A stretch of 64,000 nt of DNA from Clostridiales bacterium (GTDB lineage Bacteria > Bacillota > Clostridia > Lachnospirales > CAG-274). The stretch spans positions 5,976 to 69,975 of the forward strand of contig JAJPZT010000020.1 in the NCBI GenBank assembly GCA_021204175.1, in the 5' to 3' direction. Numbering within the stretch: position 1 is the stretch's first letter; each line of letters starts with the position of its first letter. The translations under genes and the position numbers were made by a program. Under the pieces are notes generated by a model that was given only the letters and a program-made list of their open reading frames with translations, was not told the DNA's origin and made no database searches. Positions 1 to 8,778 of the stretch are shown here, in pieces.

Positions 1-816
1 TACGGCGCAGGCATAGGCGGCGGCAATACTAAAGCCGGAAGCGATATATCCATAACAGGGGGTACTGTTACCGCAAAAAGCTACGGTGCAGACGGTATCG
101 GCAGCGGCAAAAAGGGTTCATCGGCAAGCGGTATTGTTATAGACAAGGCTTCTGTTTTGGCTTCTTCAATAGGCTGCGGCCCTGTAAATTCCGACGGCGA
201 CAGCGTATATTTATATACAATTCCCGACACTGAAGAGGGCAGCAGCATATATGTTGACGGCAGTGAATTTATATCGGGCGTTGTTCACCACAGCGATGAT
301 GACAGCAGTCAGTATCTCTATCTTACATCGGCTTCCAAAAAGGCTGAAATTCCCGACGGCATAGACGAAAAAACAGTTTATTCACTGTCTTATGAAAGCG
401 GCAGCGAGGGTGTTGTTTCGGAGGGAAGCCGGATTGTTACACTTAATAAGGACAATACAGAACTTGAATTGTCTGCTGACACAAATGTTGTGACAGAGGG
501 CATAAGCGTTGTAACAGGTGAAGGCGGTGTGCTTTCGGGAATTAAGGTTGACACAGGTGTTTACGGCGGAGACCCCGAAACGGCGGCTTATCTCGACATA
601 GTGGGAGTTTCCGTTGACGGAGTGTTCTATCAGCTTGAAAACTATTACTATTATGACGAAGCAGAGCAGTATGCATTCTTCCCGGTTTCCGGCGAAACAT
701 CCAAAACAAGCCAAAGAGTAAGGGGCGTTGCCGGAACGAAGGAAAGCGCCGACGGCGAAGAGGTTGTATATTATGTAACAAGCGGCTCTGACGGCTTAAC
801 AATAAGTGCGGAATAA
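1..816 (+). CDS. Repeat-rich surface protein, C-terminal part (5' end outside window)
   Basis: The frame is open from base 1 to a TAA at 814-816, so the gene begins before the window and 271 residues are visible. The first 55 or so residues hold two copies of a Gly/Ala-rich motif of the form YGAxGIGxG followed by a short hydrophobic strand, as in beta-helix-like repeats of large Clostridia surface proteins. The remainder is rich in Asp, Ser, Gly, Tyr and Val, with strand-like alternation. I see no LPXTG motif, no transmembrane tail and no SLH domain at this end, so the attachment mode is not visible. A 160-codon-plus internal TTG at 157 could be mistaken for a start, but the upstream frame is clearly coding. 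Function unknown; extracellular location is inferred from composition. Confidence 0.75.
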   Translation, partial: YGAGIGGGNTKAGSDISITGGTVTAKSYGADGIGSGKKGSSASGIVIDKASVLASSIGCGPVNSDGDSVYLYTIPDTEEGSSIYVDGSEFISGVVHHSDDDSSQYLYLTSASKKAEIPDGIDEKTVYSLSYESGSEGVVSEGSRIVTLNKDNTELELSADTNVVTEGISVVTGEGGVLSGIKVDTGVYGGDPETAAYLDIVGVSVDGVFYQLENYYYYDEAEQYAFFPVSGETSKTSQRVRGVAGTKESADGEEVVYYVTSGSDGLTISAE

Positions 817-829
817 GGAGGGGACTGTA

Positions 830-970
830 ATGAAGAAAGAATATACAAAACCACAGATTAAAGCTGTAAGAATAAATTCATGCGAGCATATAACAGACCT
901 TAAATCCGGCAATTATAACGCCGCACAGCTTTTATTTAATAAGGAAAAATCAAACGTAATCAATTATTAA
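830..970 (+). CDS. 46-residue orphan peptide, unknown function
   Basis: The ATG lies behind an SD (GGAGGGG, 818-824) and only 13 nt after the surface-protein stop, so the two are probably cotranscribed. The peptide begins MKKEYTKPQIK, has one Cys (residue 18), and ends in a polar Asn/Lys-rich tail. Short proteins opening with MKKxYxKP occur widely in Firmicutes and Bacteroidetes, and some are precursors of modified peptides, but no modifying enzyme is visible here. The gene has a strong SD and ends before a terminator, which supports it being real. Role not assigned. Confidence 0.6.
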   Translation: MKKEYTKPQIKAVRINSCEHITDLKSGNYNAAQLLFNKEKSNVINY

Positions 971-1030
971 TTCGGTAAGCATAAACCGAAAACAACGGCA
1001 AAGCCCCGTTTTGTGGCAATGCTAATTTAA

Positions 1031-1073
1031 AAAGGCTCTTCCTGAGAGAATTGTCTCACAGAGGAGCTTTTTT
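1031..1073 (+). terminator. Intrinsic terminator after the surface-protein unit
   Basis: A long, slightly imperfect stem (arms about 1031-1047 and 1054-1071, hexanucleotide loop) is followed by a run of T. It separates the surface-protein unit from the ribosomal promoter. Confidence 0.8.
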
Positions 1074-1161
1074 AAGTAAAAAAGATGAAGTTTTTGTTCA
1101 AAACGTATAAAATTTTGGTGAAAGTTGAGAAAAAGTTTGTTGGAAATTTTTTAAAAAAAGC

Positions 1162-1190
1162 TTGCAAAGTTTGGAAAGTGAGTGTATAAT
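1162..1190 (+). promoter_or_regulatory. Sigma-A promoter of the S10 ribosomal operon
   Basis: TTGCAA (1162-1167) and TATAAT (1185-1190) are separated by exactly 17 nt. Transcription should start near 1197, giving a leader of about 215 nt before rpsJ. This is the only strong promoter I see before the long ribosomal cluster. Confidence 0.85.
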
Positions 1191-1202
1191 GATTAGTGAT
1201 GT

Positions 1203-1389
1203 GACATTAAGAGCGTTGATGCGGAGGTTGCGAAGAAATTCGGTTTTCCGCGGAGCAATGTCCTGTTCATTTGAAACCGGGCGAGTAGGTCACTGTACTG
1301 TTTTTTCTTAAAACGGGAGAATTGTGCGTTTTTCGTTTTAAGTATAAATCTGTGCAGTCACCACTTGGTCGTACTGTTTTTAAAAAGTG
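1203..1389 (+). promoter_or_regulatory. Structured 5' leader of the S10 operon
   Basis: The leader folds into two domains. Domain 1 is closed by GACATT (1203-1208) with AATGTC (1257-1262) around an inner helix (1221-1225 with 1247-1251, 1231-1234 with 1239-1242). Domain 2 pairs 1288-1298 with 1352-1362 (11 positions, one mismatch, one wobble) around a perfect 9-bp hairpin (1307-1315 with 1334-1342). A third possible stem, CACTT (1362-1366) with AAGTG (1385-1389), shares a base with domain 2. The sequence GTACTGTTTTT occurs at 1295 and 1371. Autoregulatory leaders are known before S10 operons in other bacteria; the ligand here is not identifiable by eye. Confidence 0.55.
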
Positions 1390-1413
1390 CGAATTAAGGA
1401 GGCGACTTTTTTT

Positions 1414-1725
1414 ATGGCAAGTCAGAAAATCAGAATCAATTTGAAGGCTTATGACCACAAGTTAATCGACCAGTCTGCAGCTCTCATCGTTGAGACAGCT
1501 AAAAAGACAGGCACTAAGATTTCAGGTCCTATTCCTCTCCCCACGAAGAAGGAAATTATCACCATAATCAGGGCGGTTCATAAGTATAAGGACTCAAGAG
1601 AGCAGTTTGAGCTTTCTACTCATAAGAGACTTATTGATATTTTGATGCCTACTGCTAAGACCGTAGACGCATTAACACGTCTTGATCTTCCTGCAGGTGT
1701 TGACATTACCATCAAGATGCTTTGA
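1414..1725 (+). CDS. rpsJ: Ribosomal protein S10 (uS10)
   Basis: 103 residues, the usual S10 length, beginning [16 protein letters not shown]10 binds the 3' major domain of 16S rRNA in the small-subunit head and doubles as NusE in antitermination complexes. An upstream in-frame extension to 1387 exists, but the SD TAAGGAGG (1395-1402) fixes ATG 1414 as the start. First gene of the S10 cluster, separated from rplC by a structured 150-nt gap. Confidence 0.97.
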   Translation: MASQKIRINLKAYDHKLIDQSAALIVETAKKTGTKISGPIPLPTKKEIITIIRAVHKYKDSREQFELSTHKRLIDILMPTAKTVDALTRLDLPAGVDITIKML

Positions 1726-1765
1726 TGAAATTGTCTTTATAAAATCCGATTTAATCGGAGGTTAT

Positions 1766-1814
1766 TAAGTTAAGGTTATATATAAGGTAAATAGGTTCTC
1801 CTTATATTAACTTA
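1766..1814 (+). promoter_or_regulatory. Stem-loop between rpsJ and rplC
   Basis: TAAGTTAA (1766-1773) pairs with TTAACTTA (1807-1814), and TATAAGG (1781-1787) with CCTTATA (1800-1806). Together they give a 15-bp helix with a 7-nt bulge and a 12-nt loop. No U run follows, so it is not a standard terminator. It may tune rpsJ:rplC stoichiometry, serve as a processing site, or bind a ribosomal protein. Confidence 0.55.
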
Positions 1815-1875
1815 GAATGATTGCTCGGGTTATTTAAGAGTAATCCGCTGTATAGTTTAGGAGGTGCTTTTCTGT

Positions 1876-2508
1876 ATGAAGAAAGCAATAGTTGCCAAGA
1901 AAATCGGCATGACGCAGGTTTTCACAGAGGCAGGCTTATTAATTCCCGTTACGGTTTTGGAAGCGGGTCCCTGTGTTGTTACACAGAAGAAAACAGTTGA
2001 AACCGACGGCTACGAAGCTTTACAGGTTGGTTTCGGCGATGTAAAGGAAAAGAATGTAAACAAGCCCGACAAGGGTCATTTCGACAAAGCCGGCGTTGCT
2101 CCCAAGAAGGTTCTTAAGGAACTTAAGCTTGAAAACTCCGCTGACTACGAGGTAGGCGCAGAAATCAAAGCCGACATCTTCGCTGTAGGCGACCATGTTG
2201 ACGTAAGCGGCACTTCAAAGGGTCACGGTTATCAGGGCGCAATCAAACGTCACGGAGCTCACAGAGGTCCTATGGCTCACGGCTCTAAATATCACCGTTC
2301 ACTGGGTTCATTAAGCTCAGGTACTTCACCCGGAAAGGTTAAGAAGGGCAAGAAGATGCCCGGACATATGGGTTCGGTAAACGTAACAGTGCAGAATATT
2401 GAGGTTGTCAGAGCTGACGCCGAGAAGAATCTGCTGCTTGTTAAGGGCGCAGTTCCCGGAAGCAAGGGTTCTGTCGTTGTTGTCAGAGAGACAGTTAAGT
2501 CTAACTGA
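1876..2508 (+). CDS. rplC: Ribosomal protein L3 (uL3)
   Basis: 210 residues, normal for L3, starting [16 protein letters not shown]. It carries the typical basic extension region ([12 protein letters not shown]...[11 protein letters not shown]) that reaches the peptidyl-transferase centre, and L3 is an early assembly protein. The ATG at 1876 follows AGGAGGTG (1859-1866); an in-frame TTG at 1864 overlaps that SD and is rejected. Followed 24 nt later by rplD. Confidence 0.97.
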   Translation: MKKAIVAKKIGMTQVFTEAGLLIPVTVLEAGPCVVTQKKTVETDGYEALQVGFGDVKEKNVNKPDKGHFDKAGVAPKKVLKELKLENSADYEVGAEIKADIFAVGDHVDVSGTSKGHGYQGAIKRHGAHRGPMAHGSKYHRSLGSLSSGTSPGKVKKGKKMPGHMGSVNVTVQNIEVVRADAEKNLLLVKGAVPGSKGSVVVVRETVKSN

Positions 2509-2532
2509 TAAGGACGAAAGGAGGAATTGTAA

Positions 2533-3153
2533 ATGGCATTAGCAAAAGTTTTAAATATGAACGGAGAAAAAGTCGGTCAGATCGAACTTTCCGACAGTAT
2601 CTTCGCAGCTGAAATAAATGAACACGTTCTCCATTTGGCTGTTGTTCAGCAGCTTGCCAACAAGCGTCAGGGTACACAGAGTACTCTTACAAGAGCAGAG
2701 GTAAGAGGCGGCGGAAAGAAGCCTTGGAGACAGAAGGGTACAGGCAGAGCAAGACAGGGCTCTATTCGTTCACCCCAGTGGAAGGGCGGCGGAGTTGTAT
2801 TTGCTCCCAAGCCGAGAGATTATTCTTTCAAATTAAACAAAAAGGTTAAGAGACTTGCTCTTAAGAGCGCTCTTACAGCTAAATATAACGATTATAAGGT
2901 GTTTGTGCTTGACGAGCTTAAGTTTGACGCTCCTAAGACAAAGGATATGGCTAAGGTTCTTAAGAACATCGGCGCTGAAAAGGCTCTTGTTGTTATAAAC
3001 GATAACGACAAAAACGTTGTTCTTTCCGCAAGAAACATTGAAGACGTTAAGACGGCTTCAGTCGGCACTATTAACCCCTATGACATTCTCAAGTATGACG
3101 CTTTCGTTGTTACAAAGAGCGCAGTTGAGAAGATAGAGGAGGTATACGCATAA
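2533..3153 (+). CDS. rplD: Ribosomal protein L4 (uL4)
   Basis: 206 residues. The basic loop [21 protein letters not shown] (around residues 53-73) is the L4 extension lining the exit tunnel. In several bacteria L4 represses its own operon; whether that holds here would depend on the leader at 1203-1389. ATG 2533 follows AAAGGAGG. The stop overlaps the rplW start by one base (TAATG), indicating translational coupling. Confidence 0.97.
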   Translation: MALAKVLNMNGEKVGQIELSDSIFAAEINEHVLHLAVVQQLANKRQGTQSTLTRAEVRGGGKKPWRQKGTGRARQGSIRSPQWKGGGVVFAPKPRDYSFKLNKKVKRLALKSALTAKYNDYKVFVLDELKFDAPKTKDMAKVLKNIGAEKALVVINDNDKNVVLSARNIEDVKTASVGTINPYDILKYDAFVVTKSAVEKIEEVYA

Positions 3154-3452
3154 TGGCTGACATTAAATATTATGACGTTATTTTACGTCCTGTTATCACA
3201 GAAAAAACTATGAACGATATGGCTGACAAGAAGTATGCGTTTTATGTTCACACAGACGCTACAAAGAGCCAGATTAAAGAAGCTGTTGAGAAAATGTTTG
3301 ACGGAGCAAAGGTTGCTTATGTTAACACTATGAACTTAAACGGCAAGGTTAAAAGAAGAGGCTACACCTACGGCAAAACAGCCGCAAGAAAGAAAGCTAT
3401 CGTTCAGCTCACAGCAGATTCCAAGGAAATCGAAGTATTCCAGGGAATGTAA
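3153..3452 (+). CDS. rplW: Ribosomal protein L23 (uL23)
   Basis: 99 residues with the L23 signature VILRPVITEKTMNDM at the N terminus. L23 sits at the tunnel exit and is the docking site for trigger factor and SRP, whose receptor FtsY is also encoded in this window. Translationally coupled to rplD. A 67-nt gap to rplB follows, containing a small ACGGGT/ACCCGT hairpin (3473-3478 with 3488-3493). Confidence 0.97.
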   Translation: MADIKYYDVILRPVITEKTMNDMADKKYAFYVHTDATKSQIKEAVEKMFDGAKVAYVNTMNLNGKVKRRGYTYGKTAARKKAIVQLTADSKEIEVFQGM

Positions 3453-3519
3453 TCAGCAGCAAAATGACACACACGGGTGCGTTGTGTACCCGTTTCCCCA
3501 TATGAAAGGAGTGTAAGAA

Positions 3520-4347
3520 ATGGGTATTAAGAGATTTAAGCCTTATACACCTTCAAGAAGGCAGATGACCGTTTCGGACTTTTCCGAAATCACTAAATCT
3601 ACTCCCGAAAAGAGCCTCTGTGTTCATATTAAGAAAACAGCAGGACGTAATGCACAGGGTAAAATAACCGTTCGTCACATCGGCGGCGGCACAAAAAAGA
3701 AATACAGAATTGTTGACTTTAAGAGAAACAAGGATAATGTACCTGCAAAGGTAGCAGCTATTGAGTACGATCCTAACAGAACAGCAAACATTGCTTTGCT
3801 TTTCTACGCTGACGGCGAAAAGAGATATATTCTCGCTCCCGAGGGACTTAAGGTCGGCGAAACAGTTGAAAGCGGCGAAAAAGCCGAGGTTAAAACAGGA
3901 AACGCTCTTCCTATGAGAAAGATCCCCGTAGGTTCCGAAATTCATAACATCGAAATGACTCCCGGAGCAGGCGGAAAGCTTGTAAGAAGCGCAGGCAACG
4001 TTGCTCAGCTTATGGCTAAGGAAGGCAGATTTGCTACAGTAAGACTTCCCTCCGGCGAAATGAGACTTTTGCCTATCGACTGTAAGGCTACAATCGGTGC
4101 TATAGGCAATCACGAGCACGAGCTTATTAACATCGGTAAAGCAGGTAAGAAGAGACATATGGGTATCAGACCTACTGTCAGAGGTTCTGTTATGAACCCC
4201 AATGACCACCCCCACGGCGGCGGCGAGGGCAGAGCGCCTATTGGACGTCCCGGTCCCTGTACACCCTGGGGCAAGCCTGCTCTCGGTTATAAAACAAGAA
4301 AGAACAAGGCCGGCGACAAATATATTATCCGCAGAAGAGACAGCTAA
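3520..4347 (+). CDS. rplB: Ribosomal protein L2 (uL2)
   Basis: 275 residues, standard length. The C-terminal signature [19 protein letters not shown] contains the conserved histidine region near the peptidyl-transferase centre. L2 is needed for subunit association and tRNA binding. ATG 3520 follows AAAGGAGTG. A long antisense frame opposite this gene is a codon-structure artefact and is not annotated. Confidence 0.98.
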   Translation: MGIKRFKPYTPSRRQMTVSDFSEITKSTPEKSLCVHIKKTAGRNAQGKITVRHIGGGTKKKYRIVDFKRNKDNVPAKVAAIEYDPNRTANIALLFYADGEKRYILAPEGLKVGETVESGEKAEVKTGNALPMRKIPVGSEIHNIEMTPGAGGKLVRSAGNVAQLMAKEGRFATVRLPSGEMRLLPIDCKATIGAIGNHEHELINIGKAGKKRHMGIRPTVRGSVMNPNDHPHGGGEGRAPIGRPGPCTPWGKPALGYKTRKNKAGDKYIIRRRDS

Positions 4348-4363
4348 TGAGGAGGCCGCATAA

Positions 4364-4648
4364 ATGAGCAGATCAATTAAAAAAGGACCTTTTTGCGACG
4401 AGCATCTTATGAAAAAGGTCGAGGCTGAAAATGCCGCTAATACAAAGAATGTTATTAAAACATGGTCACGCCGTTCAACAATCTTCCCCAATATGATCGG
4501 TCACACAATCGCCGTTCATGACGGAAGAAAGCATGTTCCCGTATATATTACCGAGGATATGATCGGTCACAAGCTTGGCGAGTTTGCTCTTACAAGAACA
4601 TACAGAGGCCACGGCAAGGACGCAGACAAGAAGTCTAAGGTTAAATGA
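4364..4648 (+). CDS. rpsS: Ribosomal protein S19 (uS19)
   Basis: 94 residues, beginning [15 protein letters not shown], with the [20 protein letters not shown] core that forms the S13-S19 head complex near the A-site. Start at ATG 4364 behind GGAGG. It ends directly before the structured 208-nt gap that precedes rplV; in most bacteria rpsS and rplV are nearly adjacent. Confidence 0.97.
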   Translation: MSRSIKKGPFCDEHLMKKVEAENAANTKNVIKTWSRRSTIFPNMIGHTIAVHDGRKHVPVYITEDMIGHKLGEFALTRTYRGHGKDADKKSKVK

Positions 4649-4653
4649 CGCAA

Positions 4654-4818
4654 CAGTTCAGCCGTAGCTGAAAAATTTAAGACCGTGCAGATTTATCTGC
4701 AAAGGGCTGAAATTTTACAGATATGAGCGGAACGCCCATTCACTCGAAAACAAGCTGCGTTAAGCAGCTTACAGACTTCGAAGAAGGCTGGGGTTTGCGA
4801 GTTAATGGGGCTGAACTG
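4654..4818 (+). promoter_or_regulatory. Highly structured RNA element between rpsS and rplV
   Basis: Nearly every base of this gap can be paired in a nested fold. P1 is 4654-4662 with 4810-4818 (9 perfect bp). P2 is 4668-4678 with 4710-4720 (10 bp, one mismatch), capped by 4686-4691 with 4696-4701. P3 is 4735-4751 with 4793-4809 (15 bp, two mismatches). P3 opens into P4 (4752-4758 with 4764-4770, 7 bp) and P5 (4772-4778 with 4884-minus-100, that is 4784-4790; 6 bp, one mismatch), forming a three-way junction. The segment 4657-4662 could instead pair locally with 4667-4672, and 4657-4663 with 4705-4711. After P1 a weak 4-bp hairpin (4819-4833) and six T lead to the rplV SD. Probable cis-regulator of rplV and downstream genes; family not recognised. 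Confidence 0.7.
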
Positions 4819-4856
4819 CGATGTATATAATCGTTTTTTGAAAGGAGGGCTTTTTA

Positions 4857-5246
4857 ATGGCCAAAGGACATAGAAGCCAAATCAAAAAGGAAAGAAACGA
4901 GCAGAACAGAGAAACAAGGGCTCATGCTCATGCTAAATATGTTCGTCTTTCCAGCACAAAGGCAAAGATTGTTTTAGACCAGATTAAAGGCAAGTCTGTT
5001 GGTGAGGCAATGGGTATTCTTGCTTATTCACCCAGATATGCTGCTGATGTTATAGGAAAGGTTCTTAAAAGCGCAGCGGCTAATGCCGAGAATAATATGG
5101 AGTTGGACGTTAATAAATTGTATGTTGAGGAGGCAGTTGCAAACCAGGGTCCCACGCTTAAGAGAATTAAGCCCAGAGCTCAGGGCAGAGCCTACAGAAT
5201 CAACAAGCAGACATCTCACATTTCCATCTATTTGAACGAGAGATAA
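4857..5246 (+). CDS. rplV: Ribosomal protein L22 (uL22)
   Basis: 129 residues; the L22 core starts near residue 20 ([17 protein letters not shown]) after a charged N-terminal extension ([19 protein letters not shown]). The hairpin loop region [17 protein letters not shown] reaches into the exit tunnel, where macrolide-resistance mutations map in other species. ATG 4857 sits behind AAAGGAGGG (4841-4849). It follows the structured element at 4654-4818, which may control it. Confidence 0.97.
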   Translation: MAKGHRSQIKKERNEQNRETRAHAHAKYVRLSSTKAKIVLDQIKGKSVGEAMGILAYSPRYAADVIGKVLKSAAANAENNMELDVNKLYVEEAVANQGPTLKRIKPRAQGRAYRINKQTSHISIYLNER

Positions 5247-5258
5247 GGAGGTTTATTA

Positions 5259-5927
5259 ATGGGTCAGAAAGTTAATCCTCACGGACTGAGAGTTGGCGTA
5301 ATCAAAGGCTGGGATTCCGTTTGGTATGCGGATAAGAAGAATTTTGCCGATTATCTTGTAGAGGACAATAAAATCAGAAAATTTATCAAAAATCAGAACC
5401 CTAACTACAACATTTCTGATATTAAGATAGAAAGAACCAGCGACAGAGTTAAAATTACAGTTTACACATCTAAGCCCGGTATCGTAATCGGCGCTAAGGG
5501 TGAAAACATTCAGAAGCTTACTGCAAGTGTTCAGAAGCTTACAAGCAAGAAGGTTGTTGTCAATATCGAAGAAATCAAGAGACCCGAGCTTGACAGCCAG
5601 CTTGTAGCTGAGGACATCGCTAAGCAGCTTGAAAACAGAGTTACCTTCAGACGTGCTATGAAGCAGGCTATGAACAAGAGCATGAGATTCGGCGCTAAGG
5701 GTATTAAAACAACCTGTTCAGGCAGACTGGGCGGAGCAGAAATGGCAAGAATTGAATCTTATCATGACGGTACTATTCCCCTTCAGACATTGAGAGCTGA
5801 CATTGACTACGGTTTTGCGGAAGCTAACACAACCTACGGCAAGATCGGAGTTAAGGTTTGGATTTATAAGGGTGAGGTTCTCCCCAAAAAGAAGAACGCA
5901 CCTAAGAAGAACGGAGGCGCTGTATAA
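5259..5927 (+). CDS. rpsC: Ribosomal protein S3 (uS3)
   Basis: 222 residues with an N-terminal KH domain ([17 protein letters not shown], about residues 78-94) and the S3 C-terminal domain ([23 protein letters not shown]). S3 forms part of the mRNA entry channel helicase. Start ATG 5259 behind AAGGAGG. The stop overlaps the rplP start by one base. Confidence 0.98.
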   Translation: MGQKVNPHGLRVGVIKGWDSVWYADKKNFADYLVEDNKIRKFIKNQNPNYNISDIKIERTSDRVKITVYTSKPGIVIGAKGENIQKLTASVQKLTSKKVVVNIEEIKRPELDSQLVAEDIAKQLENRVTFRRAMKQAMNKSMRFGAKGIKTTCSGRLGGAEMARIESYHDGTIPLQTLRADIDYGFAEANTTYGKIGVKVWIYKGEVLPKKKNAPKKNGGAV

Positions 5928-6358
5928 TGTTAATGCCTAAAAGAGTTAAAAGACGTAAGCAGTTCAGAGGCCGTATGAGAGGAAAGGCTTCAAGAGGCAA
6001 CGTAATCAGCTACGGCGAATACGGTATTGTTGCTATGGAGCCTGCTTGGATTAAGTCCAACCAGATCGAAGCAGCCAGAGTTGCTATGACAAGATATATT
6101 AAGCGTGGCGGACAGGTTTGGATTAAGATTTTCCCCGACAAGCCTGTTACTCAGAAGCCTGCAGGCGTAAGAATGGGTTCAGGAAAGGGTGCTACCGAAT
6201 ATTGGGTAGCAGTTGTTAAGCCCGGCAGAGTTATGTTTGAGATTGCCGGTGTCAGCGAAGAAACAGCTAAAGAAGCTCTTCGTCTCGGTATCCACAAGCT
6301 GCCCATTAAGTGTAAAATTGTCAGCAAGGCGGAATTGGAGGTAAACAATGAAAATTAA
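5927..6358 (+). CDS. rplP: Ribosomal protein L16 (uL16)
   Basis: 143 residues, beginning [24 protein letters not shown], the canonical L16 start. L16 binds near the A-site of the 50S subunit and is a late assembly protein. The Arg in the loop around [28 protein letters not shown] is in the expected region. Coupled to rpsC (TAATG), and its end overlaps rpmC by 11 nt. Confidence 0.97.
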   Translation: MLMPKRVKRRKQFRGRMRGKASRGNVISYGEYGIVAMEPAWIKSNQIEAARVAMTRYIKRGGQVWIKIFPDKPVTQKPAGVRMGSGKGATEYWVAVVKPGRVMFEIAGVSEETAKEALRLGIHKLPIKCKIVSKAELEVNNEN

Positions 6359-6551
6359 AGATTATCTCGCAGAATTGAATGACAAGACAGTTGAAGAGCT
6401 TAACGCAGCTCTCGTTGATGCCAAGAAAGAACTTTTTAATCTCAGATTTCAGAACGCTACAAACCAGCTTAACAATACTGCAAGAATAAGTCTTGTTAAA
6501 AAGAATATAGCAAGGATTAATACTGTTCTTACACAGAAGGCTAAGGCTTGA
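6348..6551 (+). CDS. rpmC: Ribosomal protein L29 (uL29)
   Basis: 67 residues with the L29 pattern [26 protein letters not shown] two-helix protein near the tunnel exit. The start overlaps the rplP 3' end, with its SD (GGAGG) inside the rplP coding sequence. rpsQ follows after 14 nt. Confidence 0.96.
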   Translation: MKIKDYLAELNDKTVEELNAALVDAKKELFNLRFQNATNQLNNTARISLVKKNIARINTVLTQKAKA

Positions 6552-6565
6552 GAGGAGGTAAATCA

Positions 6566-6820
6566 GTGGAAAGAAATCTTCGCAAGGTCAGAATAGGTAA
6601 GGTAACAAGCGATAAGATGGATAAGACCATTGTTGTTGCTATTGAAAATAATGTAAAGCATCCTTTATATAATAAAATTGTTAAAAAGACCTATAAGCTT
6701 AAGGCACACGACGAAAACAACGAGTGCAAGATAGGCGACAAGGTTAAGGTTATGGAAACAAGACCTCTCTCTAAAGACAAGAGATGGAGACTTGTGAGCA
6801 TAGTTGAAAAGGCTAAATAA
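6566..6820 (+). CDS. rpsQ: Ribosomal protein S17 (uS17)
   Basis: 84 residues, [21 protein letters not shown], an OB-fold primary binder of 16S rRNA. The GTG at 6566 follows AGAGGAGG; a longer frame from 6548 would begin inside the rpmC stop region and overlap that SD, so it is rejected. All typical S17 blocks ([25 protein letters not shown]) are present. Confidence 0.96.
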   Translation: MERNLRKVRIGKVTSDKMDKTIVVAIENNVKHPLYNKIVKKTYKLKAHDENNECKIGDKVKVMETRPLSKDKRWRLVSIVEKAK

Positions 6821-6867
6821 TTTGGCTTTAAATTGGTTTTATATCCGACTCGAAAGGAGATAACGCT

Positions 6868-7236
6868 ATGATTCAGCAAGAAAGCAGATTGGTAGTTGCT
6901 GACAACTCAGGCGCAAAGGAAATTTTGTGTATCAGAGTTATGGGCGGTTCTACCAGAAGATATGCAAATATCGGCGACGTTATAGTTGCGACCGTTAAAG
7001 ACGCAACACCCGGCGGCGTTGTTAAAAAGGGCGAGGTTGTGAAGGCTGTTGTTGTAAGAACAAAGAAAGGCGCTCACAGACCCGACGGCTCTTATATCAA
7101 GTTTGACGAAAACGCAGCCGTTATTATCAAAGACGACAAAAACCCCAGAGGTACACGTATTTTCGGGCCCGTTGCAAGGGAGCTTCGTGAGAAGCAGTTT
7201 ATGAAGATTGTTTCTCTTGCACCCGAGGTATTATAA
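6868..7236 (+). CDS. rplN: Ribosomal protein L14 (uL14)
   Basis: 122 residues, the standard length, starting [28 protein letters not shown]14 forms an intersubunit bridge and is the docking site of RsfS-type silencing factors. ATG 6868 follows AAAGGAG. First gene of the classical spc portion; it is preceded by a 47-nt gap with no obvious promoter. Confidence 0.97.
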   Translation: MIQQESRLVVADNSGAKEILCIRVMGGSTRRYANIGDVIVATVKDATPGGVVKKGEVVKAVVVRTKKGAHRPDGSYIKFDENAAVIIKDDKNPRGTRIFGPVARELREKQFMKIVSLAPEVL

Positions 7237-7250
7237 GGAGGGCATGCGGA

Positions 7251-7574
7251 ATGAAGTTAAAAAGAGGCGACAAGGTTGTTGTTATTGCAGGCAAGGATAA
7301 GGGCAGCAAGGGCAAAATCTTGGTTTGCGACAGAAAAAACAATAAGGTAATTGTAGAAGGCGTTAATAAAGTAACTAAGCACCAGAAACCCGGCAGAGGT
7401 ACTCAGGGCAGAATTATCGAGAAGGAAGCTCCTATCTCGGCATCCAACGTAATGTATCTTTTAGACGGTAAGGGCGTAAGACTTGGCTATAAGGTTGAGA
7501 CCGTTGTTGAAGACGGCAAGAACAAGACTGTTAAGACAAGAATTGCAAGACCCAGCGGTGAAGAAATCGATTAA
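7251..7574 (+). CDS. rplX: Ribosomal protein L24 (uL24)
   Basis: 107 residues with an N-terminal KOW motif ([21 protein letters not shown], residues 4-24). L24 is an assembly initiator of the 50S subunit. Start ATG 7251 behind AAGGAGGGC. Normal spc position between rplN and rplE. Confidence 0.97.
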   Translation: MKLKRGDKVVVIAGKDKGSKGKILVCDRKNNKVIVEGVNKVTKHQKPGRGTQGRIIEKEAPISASNVMYLLDGKGVRLGYKVETVVEDGKNKTVKTRIARPSGEEID

Positions 7575-7593
7575 TCGAAGGGAGGCAGTTTAA

Positions 7594-8133
7594 GTGAATG
7601 AACTGAAGCAATATTATGAAACTCAGATAGTTGACGCTATGATGCAGAAGTTTTCATATAAAAATAAATTACAGTGCCCTAAGATTGAGAAAATCGTCAT
7701 CAATATGGGCGTAGGCGAAGGTAAGGAAAACGCAAAGGTTGTTGACAATGCCTGTGGTGATATGGAGAAGATTTCCGGTCAGAAGCCTATAATTACTAAG
7801 GCAAGAAAGTCTATCGCTAACTTCAAGCTTCGTGCAGGCGTTCCTATCGGCTGCAAGGTTACATTAAGAGGCGACAAGATGTACAGCTTTGCCAACAGAC
7901 TTATAAACATTTCTCTTCCCCGTGTAAGAGACTTCAGAGGCGTAAGCGCTGACAGCTTTGACGGCAGAGGAAATTATACCTTAGGCCTTAAAGAACAGAT
8001 TATGTTCCCTGAGATTGAATATGATAAAATCGATAAAATCAGAGGTATGGATATAGTTTTTGTTACAACGGCAAGAACCGATGAGGAAGCAAGAGAGCTT
8101 TTAAGACTTTTCGGTATGCCGTTCAGAAAGTGA
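7594..8133 (+). CDS. rplE: Ribosomal protein L5 (uL5)
   Basis: 179 residues from a GTG start at 7594 behind GGGAGG. Recognised by [25 protein letters not shown] and the C-terminal [23 protein letters not shown]5 binds 5S rRNA and contacts the P-site tRNA. Spacing to rpsZ is 16 nt. Confidence 0.97.
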   Translation: MNELKQYYETQIVDAMMQKFSYKNKLQCPKIEKIVINMGVGEGKENAKVVDNACGDMEKISGQKPIITKARKSIANFKLRAGVPIGCKVTLRGDKMYSFANRLINISLPRVRDFRGVSADSFDGRGNYTLGLKEQIMFPEIEYDKIDKIRGMDIVFVTTARTDEEARELLRLFGMPFRK

Positions 8134-8149
8134 TTGGGAGGGAAACATA

Positions 8150-8335
8150 ATGGCTAAAACATCACTGAAATTAAAGCAGGCTCGCAAGGCTCGTTTTTCA
8201 TCTCAGAGCTATACAAGATGCAGAATTTGCGGAAGACCTCACTCAGTTCTTCGTAAATTCGGTATCTGCCGTATCTGCTTCCGTGAGCTGGCTTATAAGG
8301 GCCAGATTCCCGGAGTTAAAAAGGCAAGCTGGTAA
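8150..8335 (+). CDS. rpsZ: Ribosomal protein S14, zinc-binding short form (uS14)
   Basis: 61 residues with the four zinc ligands C24, C27, C40 and C43 (CRIC...CRIC). This C+ short form is the ancestral Firmicutes type; the longer zinc-independent paralogue is not in this window. It acts in the 30S head. Start ATG 8150 behind GGGAGGG. Confidence 0.97.
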   Translation: MAKTSLKLKQARKARFSSQSYTRCRICGRPHSVLRKFGICRICFRELAYKGQIPGVKKASW

Positions 8336-8359
8336 TAATTTTTAAAGGAGGTTTTTTAG

Positions 8360-8761
8360 ATGTCAATGAGCGATCCTATCGCAGATATGCTTACAAGAAT
8401 AAGAAATGCAAATACTGCAAAGCGCAATACGGTAGACGTACCTTCTTCTAAGATTAAAATGGCTATTGCCGACATTCTTACAAACGAAGGTTATATAAAA
8501 GGTTATGAAGTTATTGAAGACGGCGTTAAAAAGACTATGAAGATTACTCTTAAATACGGCGTTGACAAAAACGAAAAGGTTATCTCAGGCATCAAGCGTA
8601 TTTCTAAGCCGGGCCTTAGAATTTACGCTCCCGCCGACAAGCTCCCCAGAGTTTTAAACGGTTTGGGAATTGCCATTGTTTCAACAAACAAAGGCGTTAT
8701 AACTGATAAAGAAGCCAGAAAGCTCGGCGTGGGCGGCGAAGTAATCGCCTATGTATGGTAA
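8360..8761 (+). CDS. rpsH: Ribosomal protein S8 (uS8)
   Basis: 133 residues, [21 protein letters not shown], with the C-terminal [26 protein letters not shown] signature. S8 is a primary 16S rRNA binder and represses the spc operon in E. coli by binding near rplE; I did not find an equivalent site by eye. ATG 8360 follows AAAGGAGG. Confidence 0.97.
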   Translation: MSMSDPIADMLTRIRNANTAKRNTVDVPSSKIKMAIADILTNEGYIKGYEVIEDGVKKTMKITLKYGVDKNEKVISGIKRISKPGLRIYAPADKLPRVLNGLGIAIVSTNKGVITDKEARKLGVGGEVIAYVW

Positions 8762-8778
8762 GCAGGAGGTGCGAATAA

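Noticed and set aside
157-816. Separate 219-residue gene starting at a TTG at 157
   Set aside because: The same frame is open and repeat-rich back to base 1, so this is an internal codon of a larger gene.
3553-4491. 312-codon open frame on the minus strand opposite rplB and rpsS
   Set aside because: It mirrors codon structure of two certain ribosomal genes, has no SD and a Cys/Ser-rich composition typical of antisense frames.
4723-4830. 35-codon ORF inside the rpsS-rplV gap
   Set aside because: No SD before its ATG, and the region is better explained by extensive base pairing; kept only as an alternative to test.
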